Below, in pieces: positions 1 to 5,950 of a stretch of DNA of 5,976 nt (position 1 is the first letter of the stretch; each line of letters begins with the position of its first letter). The DNA is from an uncultured Polaribacter sp. (GTDB taxonomy: Bacteria > Bacteroidota > Bacteroidia > Flavobacteriales > Flavobacteriaceae), in NCBI GenBank assembly GCA_937936695.1, contig CALHCK010000003.1, positions 1-5,976 on the forward strand, in the 5' to 3' direction. The notes below the pieces were generated by a model. It saw only the letters and a list, made by a program, of their open reading frames with translations. It was not told the DNA's origin and made no database searches. The translations under genes and the position numbers were made by a program.

Positions 1-741
1 AAAAATATACTTTCTGGTATTAATGAATATAGAGGTGCATTAAAATTGATTCGTCAATTAAAATTGTGGAAATATTTTTTGATACCTATTCTTATAAGTA
101 TTTTAACAGCATTAATTATTGGTTTTATAGCTTATGGAATCTCTGATAATATTGGTGTTTTTTTAGCTAAAATTTGGATTTGGGATTGGGGAAAAGAAGT
201 AATTAATACAATAACTACTATTGTAGGTGCTGTATTTGTAATAATTGTAGGTTTAATTTTGTACAGGCATATTATTATTGCACTATCGTCTCCTTTTATG
301 AGTCCTGTTTCAGAGAAAATTGAGCAGCACCTTTATAAAAATGTGGAACATAACCACAGAATAACTTCATTTAAAGAACAATTAATAAGAGGAATTAGAA
401 TTAGTAGTAGAAACTTAATTAAAGAATTACTAATTACACTACCTATTTTATTATTAAAATTAATACCAGGAGTAAATATTGTATCAACCATACTATTGTT
501 TTTGGTACAATCGTATTACGCAGGTTTTGGTACTATTGATTATACTTTAGAAAGGCATTTAGATTACCGTAACAGTATACAATTTGTAAGTAAAAATAGA
601 GGCTTTGCCATTGGTAACGGAATGGTATTTATGTTATTTTTACTAATACCAGTTATCGGGATAATTATTGTATTTCCATTATCTGTAACCGCTGCTACCA
701 CAAAAACATTAGTACTATTAAAAAACGATAATGAAAAATAA
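1..741 (+). CDS. EI24 domain-containing (CysZ-like) integral membrane protein, 5' end cut by window edge
   Basis: The frame is open from base 1. It reads KNILSGINEYRGALKL before the first possible in-window start (TTG at 46), so the true start almost certainly lies a few codons upstream; 246 residues are visible. Counting from the first codon, hydrophobic segments lie near residues 26-46, 69-89, 143-169 and 204-228, which suggests a four-segment inner-membrane protein. Family-like landmarks are SPFMSPVSEKIE (about 97-108), which resembles the conserved APF..AEK region of CysZ/EI24 proteins, and FGTIDYTLER (about 176-185). E. coli CysZ is a sulfate permease, but distant EI24 members have no proven substrate, so transport is only a guess here. 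The gene overlaps hemF by 11 nt (731-741), implying co-transcription and probably coupled translation. The family call is from motif recognition; the function is unknown. Confidence 0.83.
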   Translation, partial: KNILSGINEYRGALKLIRQLKLWKYFLIPILISILTALIIGFIAYGISDNIGVFLAKIWIWDWGKEVINTITTIVGAVFVIIVGLILYRHIIIALSSPFMSPVSEKIEQHLYKNVEHNHRITSFKEQLIRGIRISSRNLIKELLITLPILLLKLIPGVNIVSTILLFLVQSYYAGFGTIDYTLERHLDYRNSIQFVSKNRGFAIGNGMVFMLFLLIPVIGIIIVFPLSVTAATTKTLVLLKNDNEK

Positions 742-1633
742 GTTTTACAATTATATAGAACAATTACAAGATACCATTACTAATAAATTAGAAAATTTAG
801 ATGGTGCAACTATTTTTAAAGAAGACCTTTGGAAAAGACCTGAAGGAGGTGGTGGAAAAACTAGAGTTATAGAAAATGGTGCCGTTTTTGAAAAGGGTGG
901 AGTAAATATTTCTAAGGTTTATGGGGAATTACCAGAACCTTTAAGAAAACAATTTGGTGTAAAAGAAGGTAACTTTTTTGCCTGCGGATTAAGTTTAGTA
1001 TTGCACCCAATAAATCCTTTTGTGCCAACTGTACATGCTAATTGGCGTTACTTTGAAATGTATGATGATGAAGGGAATATTGTTACACAATGGTTTGGAG
1101 GAGGTCAAGATTTAACTCCTTATTATTTGTTTGATGAAGATGCGTTACATTTTCATACAACTTGTAAAAATGCCTGTGATAAACATAATAGAGATTTTTA
1201 TCCGAAGTTTAAAGAAACTTGCGACTCTTATTTTTGGAATACCCATAGAAACGAAGCACGAGGCATTGGTGGTTTATTTTTTGATTATTTAAAAGAAACA
1301 GAAGAATATACAATAGAAGATAGGTATAACTTTGTAACCGAAATAGGAAATAGTTTTTTAAATAGTTATGTGCCAATCGTAGAAAAAAGAAAAGATAATA
1401 CGTTTACAAAAGCCAATAAAGATTGGCAAGAAGTAAGACGTGGACGTTATGTTGAATTTAACTTGGTGCATGATAGAGGTACTCTTTTTGGGTTAAAGAC
1501 AAACGGAAGAATAGAAAGTATTTTAATGAGTTTACCGCCTGTTGTACAATGGAAATACAATCATCAACCAGAAGAAAACTCTGAAGAACAAAGATTATTA
1601 TCTGTATTAGCATCACCTAAAAAATGGATTTAA
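731..1633 (+). CDS. hemF: Oxygen-dependent coproporphyrinogen III oxidase HemF
   Basis: This cytoplasmic enzyme converts coproporphyrinogen III to protoporphyrinogen IX by two O2-dependent oxidative decarboxylations in heme synthesis. At 300 residues it is full length (E. coli HemF has 299). Visible landmarks are WKRPEGGGGKTRV (34-46), LHPINPFVPTVHANWR (91-106), WFGGGQDLTPYY (121-132), the family signature THRNEARGIGGLFFDY (171-186), and a C-terminal RGRYVEFNLVHDRGTLFGL (237-255). H92, H102, H142 and H172 align by spacing with the four conserved histidines of the E. coli enzyme (96, 106, 145, 175). The ATG at 731 lies inside the end of the EI24-type gene (ATGAAAAATAA holds both this start and that stop), with no separate promoter visible, so it is probably expressed from an upstream promoter. 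Using the O2-dependent rather than the radical-SAM (HemN) enzyme fits an aerobic organism. Confidence 0.97.
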   Translation: MKNKFYNYIEQLQDTITNKLENLDGATIFKEDLWKRPEGGGGKTRVIENGAVFEKGGVNISKVYGELPEPLRKQFGVKEGNFFACGLSLVLHPINPFVPTVHANWRYFEMYDDEGNIVTQWFGGGQDLTPYYLFDEDALHFHTTCKNACDKHNRDFYPKFKETCDSYFWNTHRNEARGIGGLFFDYLKETEEYTIEDRYNFVTEIGNSFLNSYVPIVEKRKDNTFTKANKDWQEVRRGRYVEFNLVHDRGTLFGLKTNGRIESILMSLPPVVQWKYNHQPEENSEEQRLLSVLASPKKWI

Positions 1634-1700
1634 TTGAGATTTTATATTTTAAGAAAATCAGCTTTTATTAAATATTATTGACTTTAAATTGCTAAATGGT

Positions 1701-1729
1701 TAGTTTTTTTATTAAAAAACTATTTTTTT
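1701..1729 (+). terminator. Probable AT-rich intrinsic terminator after hemF
   Basis: A perfect 9-bp inverted repeat (TAGTTTTTT at 1701-1709, AAAAAACTA at 1714-1722) with a 4-nt TATT loop is followed directly by seven T (1723-1729). It starts 68 nt after the hemF stop and comes before the next promoter. The stem has only one G-C pair, so the RNA hairpin would be weak. Position and the T tract support the call; the low stability argues for caution. Confidence 0.5.
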
Positions 1730-1734
1730 AAACC

Positions 1735-1770
1735 TTTTGTTGTGGATTTTTGTGTTAAAATTCAACAAAA
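1735..1770. repeat. 8-bp inverted repeat upstream of the E2 promoter, possible operator
   Basis: TTTTGTTG (1735-1742) and its exact reverse complement CAACAAAA (1763-1770) flank a 20-nt spacer. The right arm lies 18-25 bp upstream of the -7 element at 1788, where a -33 TTG-type element would be expected but is not seen. The arrangement could be a binding site for a regulator or a chance repeat in AT-rich DNA. No known regulator motif is recognised. Confidence 0.3.
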
Positions 1771-1787
1771 AATAATCGATTTTTTCG

Positions 1788-1795
1788 TACTTTTG
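1788..1795 (+). promoter_or_regulatory. Bacteroidota -7 promoter element for the E2 gene
   Basis: TACTTTTG matches the Bacteroidota housekeeping -7 consensus TAnnTTTG exactly and continues as GCAA, like the rlmB promoter in this window. Transcription would begin near 1799-1802, giving a leader of roughly 17-20 nt before the ATG at 1819. No clear -33 TTTG lies at the usual distance. An AGGA at 1811-1814 sits 4 nt before the ATG and is the only SD-like sequence noted at a gene start here. Confidence 0.7.
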
Positions 1796-1818
1796 CAATC
1801 TGTAAAAATGAGGAAAAG

Positions 1819-3135
1819 ATGGCAAGATTTGAGTTAAAGTTACCTAAAATGGGAGAAAGTGTTGCGGAAGCAACTATAACCTCTTGGTTAAAAGAAATAG
1901 GTGATGTTATAGAGTTAGATGATGCTGTTGTAGAAATTGCTACAGATAAAGTAGACTCTGAAGTACCGTCTGAAGTTGAAGGTACTTTAGTAGAAATATT
2001 ATTTGAAAAAGACGATGTAGTAGCAGTTGGAGAAACAATTGCAATTATTGAAACAGAAGCTGATAGTGTTGAAAATTCTAGTAATAATAAAGATACTCTA
2101 GGTGTTGCAGATACTGTTTTAGAAGTTGAAAAAACAATAGAAAAAGCGAGTAGTGTAATTGCTAATCCAATTACAAAAAACTCTCAATCAGGTAGATTTT
2201 ATTCTCCTTTGGTAAGAAATATTGCTCAAACTGAAGGTATATCTATGGAAGAACTAGAACGCATTAATGGTTCTGGTAAAGAAGGTAGAGTTACAAAAGA
2301 AGATATACTAGTTTATGTAAAAACAAAATCTTCATCTACAAATAAAACAGTAACAAATACCGTTGCTAATTCTCCATCAATAAAAGATAAACCAAAGACT
2401 ACACCAATTCCTGTTTCTGTAAATGGCGAAGATGAAATTATAGAAATGAGTAGAATGGGCAAGTTGGTTGCCAAACACATGACAGATTCTCTTCAAATAT
2501 CTGCACATGTTCAGTCTTTTATAGAAATTGATGTTACTAACATTGTAAAATGGCGAAATAAAGTAAAAGACAGCTTTTTTAATAGAGAAGGAGAAAAGTT
2601 GACTTTTACTCCAATTTTTATGCATGCAGTAGCTGCTACTGTAAAAAAATATCCTTTAATAAATATTGCTGTTAGTGGTGATAAAATTATAAAAAAGAAA
2701 AACATAAATTTAGGAATGGCAGCTGCGTTACCAGATGGTAATTTAATTGTGCCTGTAATAAAAAATGCAGATAAGTTAAATTTAGTAGGCATGACAAATG
2801 CTGTAAATGATTTAGCAAATAGAGCAAGAAATAATCAATTAAAACCAGATGAAGTACAAGATGGTACGTATACGGTTACCAATGTTGGTAGTTTTGGTTC
2901 TATTATGGGAACGCCTATTATAAATCAGCCACAAGTTGCAATTTTAGCTTTAGGAGCTATAAGAAAAGTACCTGCTGTTATAGAAACTCCTCAAGGAGAT
3001 TTTCTAGGAATAAGACAAAAAATGATGGTATCTCATTCTTACGACCACCGAGTTGTAAATGGTGCTTTAGGAGGAATGTTTATTAAAACACTAAAAGAAA
3101 TTTTAGAGTCTTGGGATTTAGATATGGAAATTTAA
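1819..3135 (+). CDS. 2-oxo acid dehydrogenase complex E2: dihydrolipoamide acyltransferase (branched-chain-like)
   Basis: This is the E2 core of a 2-oxo acid dehydrogenase complex; it moves an acyl group from E1 on a swinging lipoyl arm to CoA. Domains in its 438 residues: one lipoyl domain (1-76) with lipoylated K44 in EIATDKVDSE; a Ser/Thr/Lys-rich linker; a peripheral-subunit-binding domain (about 128-167, YSPLVRNIAQTEG..GRVTKEDIL); a second linker; and the catalytic domain (about 208-438). Active-site landmarks are TVTNVGSFGS (352-361) and YDHRVVNGALGG (408-419), with catalytic H410. N414 replaces the Asp of the usual HRxxDG motif. A single lipoyl domain and overall pattern favour a branched-chain or related E2 over the larger, two-lipoyl pyruvate E2 of flavobacteria, but the substrate is not settled. 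No E1 or E3 gene is adjacent, so its partners must be encoded elsewhere. It has its own promoter (1788) and terminator (3158-3191). Confidence 0.93.
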   Translation: MARFELKLPKMGESVAEATITSWLKEIGDVIELDDAVVEIATDKVDSEVPSEVEGTLVEILFEKDDVVAVGETIAIIETEADSVENSSNNKDTLGVADTVLEVEKTIEKASSVIANPITKNSQSGRFYSPLVRNIAQTEGISMEELERINGSGKEGRVTKEDILVYVKTKSSSTNKTVTNTVANSPSIKDKPKTTPIPVSVNGEDEIIEMSRMGKLVAKHMTDSLQISAHVQSFIEIDVTNIVKWRNKVKDSFFNREGEKLTFTPIFMHAVAATVKKYPLINIAVSGDKIIKKKNINLGMAAALPDGNLIVPVIKNADKLNLVGMTNAVNDLANRARNNQLKPDEVQDGTYTVTNVGSFGSIMGTPIINQPQVAILALGAIRKVPAVIETPQGDFLGIRQKMMVSHSYDHRVVNGALGGMFIKTLKEILESWDLDMEI

Positions 3136-3157
3136 TAGACTTTTAAATAAATAATAT

Positions 3158-3191
3158 AAAAAAAATCCAAGACTTAAATCTTGGATTTTTT
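3158..3191. terminator. Bidirectional intrinsic terminator between E2 and peroxiredoxin genes
   Basis: A perfect 13-bp stem pairs 3160-3172 (A-rich, ending TCCAAGA) with 3179-3191 (TCTTGGA then six T), around the loop CTTAAA. Eight A (3158-3165) on the left give a U tract for transcripts on the - strand; six T on the right (3186-3191) give one for the + strand. It lies 22 nt after the E2 stop and 22 nt beyond the peroxiredoxin stop, so it serves both convergent genes. Confidence 0.92.
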
Positions 3192-3213
3192 ATTTGTTAA
3201 CTCGTTAATATAT

Positions 3214-3852
3214 TTAAATATTTGGTTGTGGAGTTAGTCTTAAATAAGGTTTAACCTCTTTATGTCCTTTAGGAAATAATTCTGGTATTTGCTCATTTGT
3301 AACTGCTGGCACTATTACACAATCGTCACCATTTTTCCAGTTAGCAGGTGTAGCTACTTTGTGGTATGCTGTTAATTGTAAAGAATCTATAACTCTTAGT
3401 AATTCATCAAAATTTCTACCAGTAGAAGCAGGATACACAATAATTAGTTTTACTTTTTTACTAGGATCAATAATAAAAACAGACCTTACTGTTAAGTTAT
3501 TATCAGCATTCGGATGAATCATATCATATAATTCAGATACTTTTTTGTCTTCATCAGCTATAATAGGAAAATCAACATTTGTATTCTGAGTTTCATTAAT
3601 ATCTTTAATCCAACCTTTATGAGAAGAAACTCCATCAACACTTAAAGCAACTGTTTTTACATTTCTTTTTTCAAATTCAGATTTATATTTAGCAACAGTA
3701 CCTAACTCTGTAGTACATACAGGAGTGTAGTCTGCAGGATGAGAAAATAATATTCCCCAACTATCACCTAACCACTCATGAAAATTTATTTCTCCTTCTG
3801 ATGATTGTGCTGTAAAGTTTGGTGCTTCATCACCTAATCTAATAACGCTCAT
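3214..3852 (-). CDS. Peroxiredoxin, 1-Cys / Prx6-type
   Basis: This is a cytoplasmic thiol peroxidase (no signal peptide) that reduces H2O2 and organic hydroperoxides. Its 212 residues fit the Prx6 subfamily, which is longer than the typical 2-Cys AhpC. The active site is SHPADYTPVCTTELG (37-51), with peroxidatic C46, P39 and T43, and the distant Arg is R123 in TVRS. The Prx6 C-terminal extension is clear: VIDSLQLTAYHKVATPANWKNGDDCVIVP (154-182) and the final PYLRLTPQP. C178 is the only other cysteine and lies in the extension rather than at the 2-Cys resolving position, so a 1-Cys mechanism with an external thiol is likely, though a role for C178 cannot be excluded. The ATG at 3852 starts at the usual family N-terminus (MSVIRLGDEAPNF). 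No exact TAnnTTTG is seen upstream; the nearest is TAAAATTTG (3924-3916), one base too long. No OxyR-like site was recognised. Confidence 0.95.
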   Translation of the reverse strand: MSVIRLGDEAPNFTAQSSEGEINFHEWLGDSWGILFSHPADYTPVCTTELGTVAKYKSEFEKRNVKTVALSVDGVSSHKGWIKDINETQNTNVDFPIIADEDKKVSELYDMIHPNADNNLTVRSVFIIDPSKKVKLIIVYPASTGRNFDELLRVIDSLQLTAYHKVATPANWKNGDDCVIVPAVTNEQIPELFPKGHKEVKPYLRLTPQPNI

Positions 3853-4002
3853 TTTTGTATTTTTAAGATTTATAATCGTTTTTTATACTTAGTAATAATA
3901 AATACAATAAACTTTCAAATTTTAGTTGATTTTTTTAATTATTGTATTATTAAGTCTGTATGAGATCTAAATTAACATTTAATTTTTAAATTATATAAAA
4001 GT

Positions 4003-5043
4003 TTACTTAATTAGTTTCAGTTCCTTAAAGAGTAAATTAGTAATAAAACTTGGTGTTTTTTGTGCTTTAAGGTTAGGGTTTACAATTTTAAGTTCGCTAT
4101 TATTTTTTAGAAAAACCTTATAATTTTCTTTAGAGAATTCTTTTTTCTCTAAAGTGTAAAAGTTATCTATTAATTCATAATTAAGGCTAACATCTTTTTT
4201 AGTAATGTTGCTATTGTAATATCTATTAATATTAACAATTTTATTTATTCTTGGTTTTTTAGAAGCAAAACGCTCATTAATAATTTCATTATTAATTTTT
4301 GATTTAATACCTAGTAAAGATATTTCTTTTGGGTTTTCTGGAGAATGATATTGAATAGATAAAACACTTTCCGAATCATTTTTATGTAAACTACCTATTA
4401 CACTATTCTTTTTTCTAATAATTGAATCATTGGTAATAGTAAATTTATCCCAATCAGCAATTAATACTTCTTGTTTAAAATTAAAAGGTAAAGCAGTATT
4501 TATAATTGTATTTACAGTGTTTTTTTTCTGTTTACTCATTAATTTTATTTTAGGATAGTTTTTAAAAAGTCTAACCTTTGTAATTTTAGTTTTAATAAGT
4601 TTCTTTTTCTGAAGGTTAATATGATATTCTATAATTCCATCAGTAAAAGATATCGGAATATTATCTACTAATTGGTAAGAAATAAATGTACCTTTTAATA
4701 TAACGTAATCTATTTTTTTAGTTTTAATAATCACTTCATCAAGTTTGGTAATAGGAGGAGAGTCAAGGTGTACGGTTAAATTTTTATCAACGTTACTCCA
4801 TACAATTTTTTTTGAAAAATAATTTGGATGAAAAATTTCTAAAGTATCTGTTACTTGTGCTTTTAGTTTTTTAGATATTTTAATAATACCTTTTAAATTA
4901 GATATTCCTAGTATTTCTCCTTTCTTAGAAAATACTTTTACGTTAGAAATCGGTTTATTAGTATTTGCATCTTTAACTTTTAACTGTGCATTGCTAGTTA
5001 TAATTATAAGAGATGTTATTAAAGCAGTTAAGTAGTAACGCAT
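4003..5043 (-). CDS. Secreted protein with N-terminal CarboxypepD_reg-like domain, function unknown
   Basis: The 346-residue product begins with a Sec signal peptide (MRYYLTALITSLIIITSNAQ, probable cleavage after A19; no lipobox Cys), so it should be periplasmic or outer-membrane associated. Residues about 21-95 resemble a carboxypeptidase regulatory-like beta-sandwich: KVKDANTNKPISNVKVFSKKG, then GISNLKGIIKI and a region ending in VHLDSPPI. LDEVIIKT (101-108) follows, the type of segment that leads into the plug of SusC-like receptors, but no plug or barrel follows. The remaining 240 residues match no family I recognise. The protein has no cysteine and is lysine-rich (55 of 346 by hand count). 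It is separated from peroxiredoxin by 150 nt and from rlmB by a terminator, so it is probably transcribed alone; no clear promoter motif was found in the 80 nt before the ATG at 5043. Cell-surface or envelope function is inference only. Confidence 0.72.
   Translation of the reverse strand: MRYYLTALITSLIIITSNAQLKVKDANTNKPISNVKVFSKKGEILGISNLKGIIKISKKLKAQVTDTLEIFHPNYFSKKIVWSNVDKNLTVHLDSPPITKLDEVIIKTKKIDYVILKGTFISYQLVDNIPISFTDGIIEYHINLQKKKLIKTKITKVRLFKNYPKIKLMSKQKKNTVNTIINTALPFNFKQEVLIADWDKFTITNDSIIRKKNSVIGSLHKNDSESVLSIQYHSPENPKEISLLGIKSKINNEIINERFASKKPRINKIVNINRYYNSNITKKDVSLNYELIDNFYTLEKKEFSKENYKVFLKNNSELKIVNPNLKAQKTPSFITNLLFKELKLIK
4128..4154. repeat. Perfect 10-bp inverted repeat inside the secreted-protein gene
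   Basis: CTTTAGAGAA (4128-4137) and TTCTCTAAAG (4145-4154) are exact reverse complements around a 7-nt TTCTTTT spacer. The hairpin falls within the coding sequence for LEKKEFSKE near residues 298-306, and has no T tract in either orientation beyond the spacer. It could affect mRNA structure or be a by-product of Lys/Glu/Ser-rich codons. Confidence 0.4.
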
Positions 5044-5121
5044 TGTTTTTTATGCTAAAATCGTAAACAGTTTTATAGTAATAAAAAAATAATAATCATT
5101 TTAACAGAAGTTTAGCGATAT

Positions 5122-5157
5122 AAAAAAAGCACAAATGTTTTACCAAATGTGCTTTTT
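5122..5157 (-). terminator. Intrinsic terminator of rlmB
   Basis: AAAAAGCACA (5124-5133) pairs perfectly with TGTGCTTTTT (5148-5157) around a 14-nt loop. Read on the - strand, the stem starts 17 nt past the rlmB stop and ends in seven U (A tract 5122-5128). It separates rlmB from the secreted-protein gene on the same strand. The long loop is unusual but the stem and tract are typical. Confidence 0.82.
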
Positions 5158-5174
5158 ATTGAAGTAAAAAATTT

Positions 5175-5924
5175 TTATAATCTTTGTCTAACAGCTTCAT
5201 ATAAGAAGGCGCCACAAGCAACAGAAACATTTAAAGATTCTATGTCTCCTAATAAAGGAAGCTTAGCTTTATAATCTGCCATTTTTAATATAGAAGGATT
5301 TACACCTCTGTGTTCAGAACCCATTATAATGGCTAATGGCTGATTAAAATCTATATCATAAACAGATGCATCTGTTTTTTCTGTAGCAGCTACAGTTTTT
5401 ATATCAGAAGCTTGTAAAATAAATAAAGCATCTTTAATATGATCTACTTTACAAATAGGAAGTTTAAAAGCAGCACCAGCAGATGTTTTTATAGTTTCAG
5501 CATTTACAGGAGCACTTCCGTTTTTTTGTATTACAATACCATTAACGCCAGTACATTCTGCTGTTCTAATAATGGCACCAAAATTTCTAACATCAGATAA
5601 TTGATCTAAAAGCAGAAATAATGGTTTTTTTCCACTTTCAAGAGTCTCTTCTATCAAAGTTTCTAAATCATAAAACTCAATAGGAGAAATTTGTGCAACC
5701 GCACCTTGATGATTATTGTTTTTAGATAATCTATTTAGCTTTTCTACAGGCACTGTGCTTGTAGCTATCTTTTTTTCTTTTATAAGTTTATCAAGTTCGT
5801 AATATAAATTACCTCTTAATCCTTTTTGTAGATATATTTTATTGATAGAAGAACCACTCTCTATGGCTTCTATAATAGCTCTAATACCAAATATGTTTGT
5901 TGTCTCTTTTGCGTCTGCTGTCAT
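5175..5924 (-). CDS. rlmB: 23S rRNA (guanosine-2'-O-)-methyltransferase RlmB (TrmH/SpoU family)
   Basis: This SPOUT-class enzyme uses SAM to 2'-O-methylate a guanosine of 23S rRNA (G2251 in E. coli). The 249 residues comprise an N-terminal substrate-binding domain (about 8-80: NIFGIRAIIEAIES through NNHQGAVAQ) and a C-terminal trefoil-knot domain with all three SpoU motifs: LDQLSDVRNFGAIIRTAE (106-123, N114 and R120), IIMGSEHRGV (199-208, E204), and LPLLGDIESLNVSVACG (222-238, N232). I chose the ATG at 5924. The frame runs on to a GTG at 5963, but those 13 extra residues (MVFFCSIFNYICN) would be encoded across the T tract of a terminator and the promoter at 5929-5936, and do not resemble an RlmB N-terminus. 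The ATG is about 5 nt downstream of the -7 element, so the mRNA is probably leaderless or nearly so. Exact methylation site is inferred from the family; TrmH-like paralogues are the main alternative. Confidence 0.92.
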   Translation of the reverse strand: MTADAKETTNIFGIRAIIEAIESGSSINKIYLQKGLRGNLYYELDKLIKEKKIATSTVPVEKLNRLSKNNNHQGAVAQISPIEFYDLETLIEETLESGKKPLFLLLDQLSDVRNFGAIIRTAECTGVNGIVIQKNGSAPVNAETIKTSAGAAFKLPICKVDHIKDALFILQASDIKTVAATEKTDASVYDIDFNQPLAIIMGSEHRGVNPSILKMADYKAKLPLLGDIESLNVSVACGAFLYEAVRQRL

Positions 5925-5928
5925 GTTG

Positions 5929-5936
5929 CAAATGTA
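5929..5936 (-). promoter_or_regulatory. Bacteroidota -7 promoter element of rlmB
   Basis: On the - strand this reads TACATTTG, an exact match to TAnnTTTG, and continues GCAAC directly into the ATG at 5924. A start site the usual few nucleotides downstream would fall at or next to the A of the ATG. The expected -33 region falls in the run of nine T (5951-5959) that also forms the tail of the adjoining terminator; a TTG at 5952-5950 is only 13 nt upstream, too close for the usual spacing. Confidence 0.72.
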
Positions 5937-5950
5937 GTTAAATATTGAGC

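Noticed and set aside
46..48. TTG at 46 as the start of the EI24-type gene
   Set aside because: The frame stays open to base 1 and the upstream residues look like the family N-terminus, so the gene is better treated as cut by the window edge.
1638..1659. GATTTT/AAAATC dyad just after hemF
   Set aside because: Only six pairs around a 10-nt loop and no T tract; the hairpin at 1701-1729 is a better terminator candidate.
2377..2625. Open frame of 82 codons on the - strand inside the E2 gene
   Set aside because: It lies antisense to the conserved catalytic domain, its translation resembles no family, and no promoter is seen; it is a shadow of the E2 reading frame.
2511..2792. Open frame of 93 codons on the - strand inside the E2 gene
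   Set aside because: Antisense to conserved E2 sequence, hydrophobic and low in complexity as expected from reversed AT-rich codons, and overlapping another antisense frame; not a credible gene.
3916..3924. TAAAATTTG on the - strand as the peroxiredoxin promoter
   Set aside because: It has three bases rather than two between TA and TTTG and no -33 element, so it was not listed as a feature.
3977..3991. ATTTAA/TTAAAT dyad after the secreted-protein gene as a terminator
   Set aside because: Six A-T pairs, a 3-nt loop and no U tract on the - strand; too weak to separate from AT-rich background. No clear terminator is seen for this gene.
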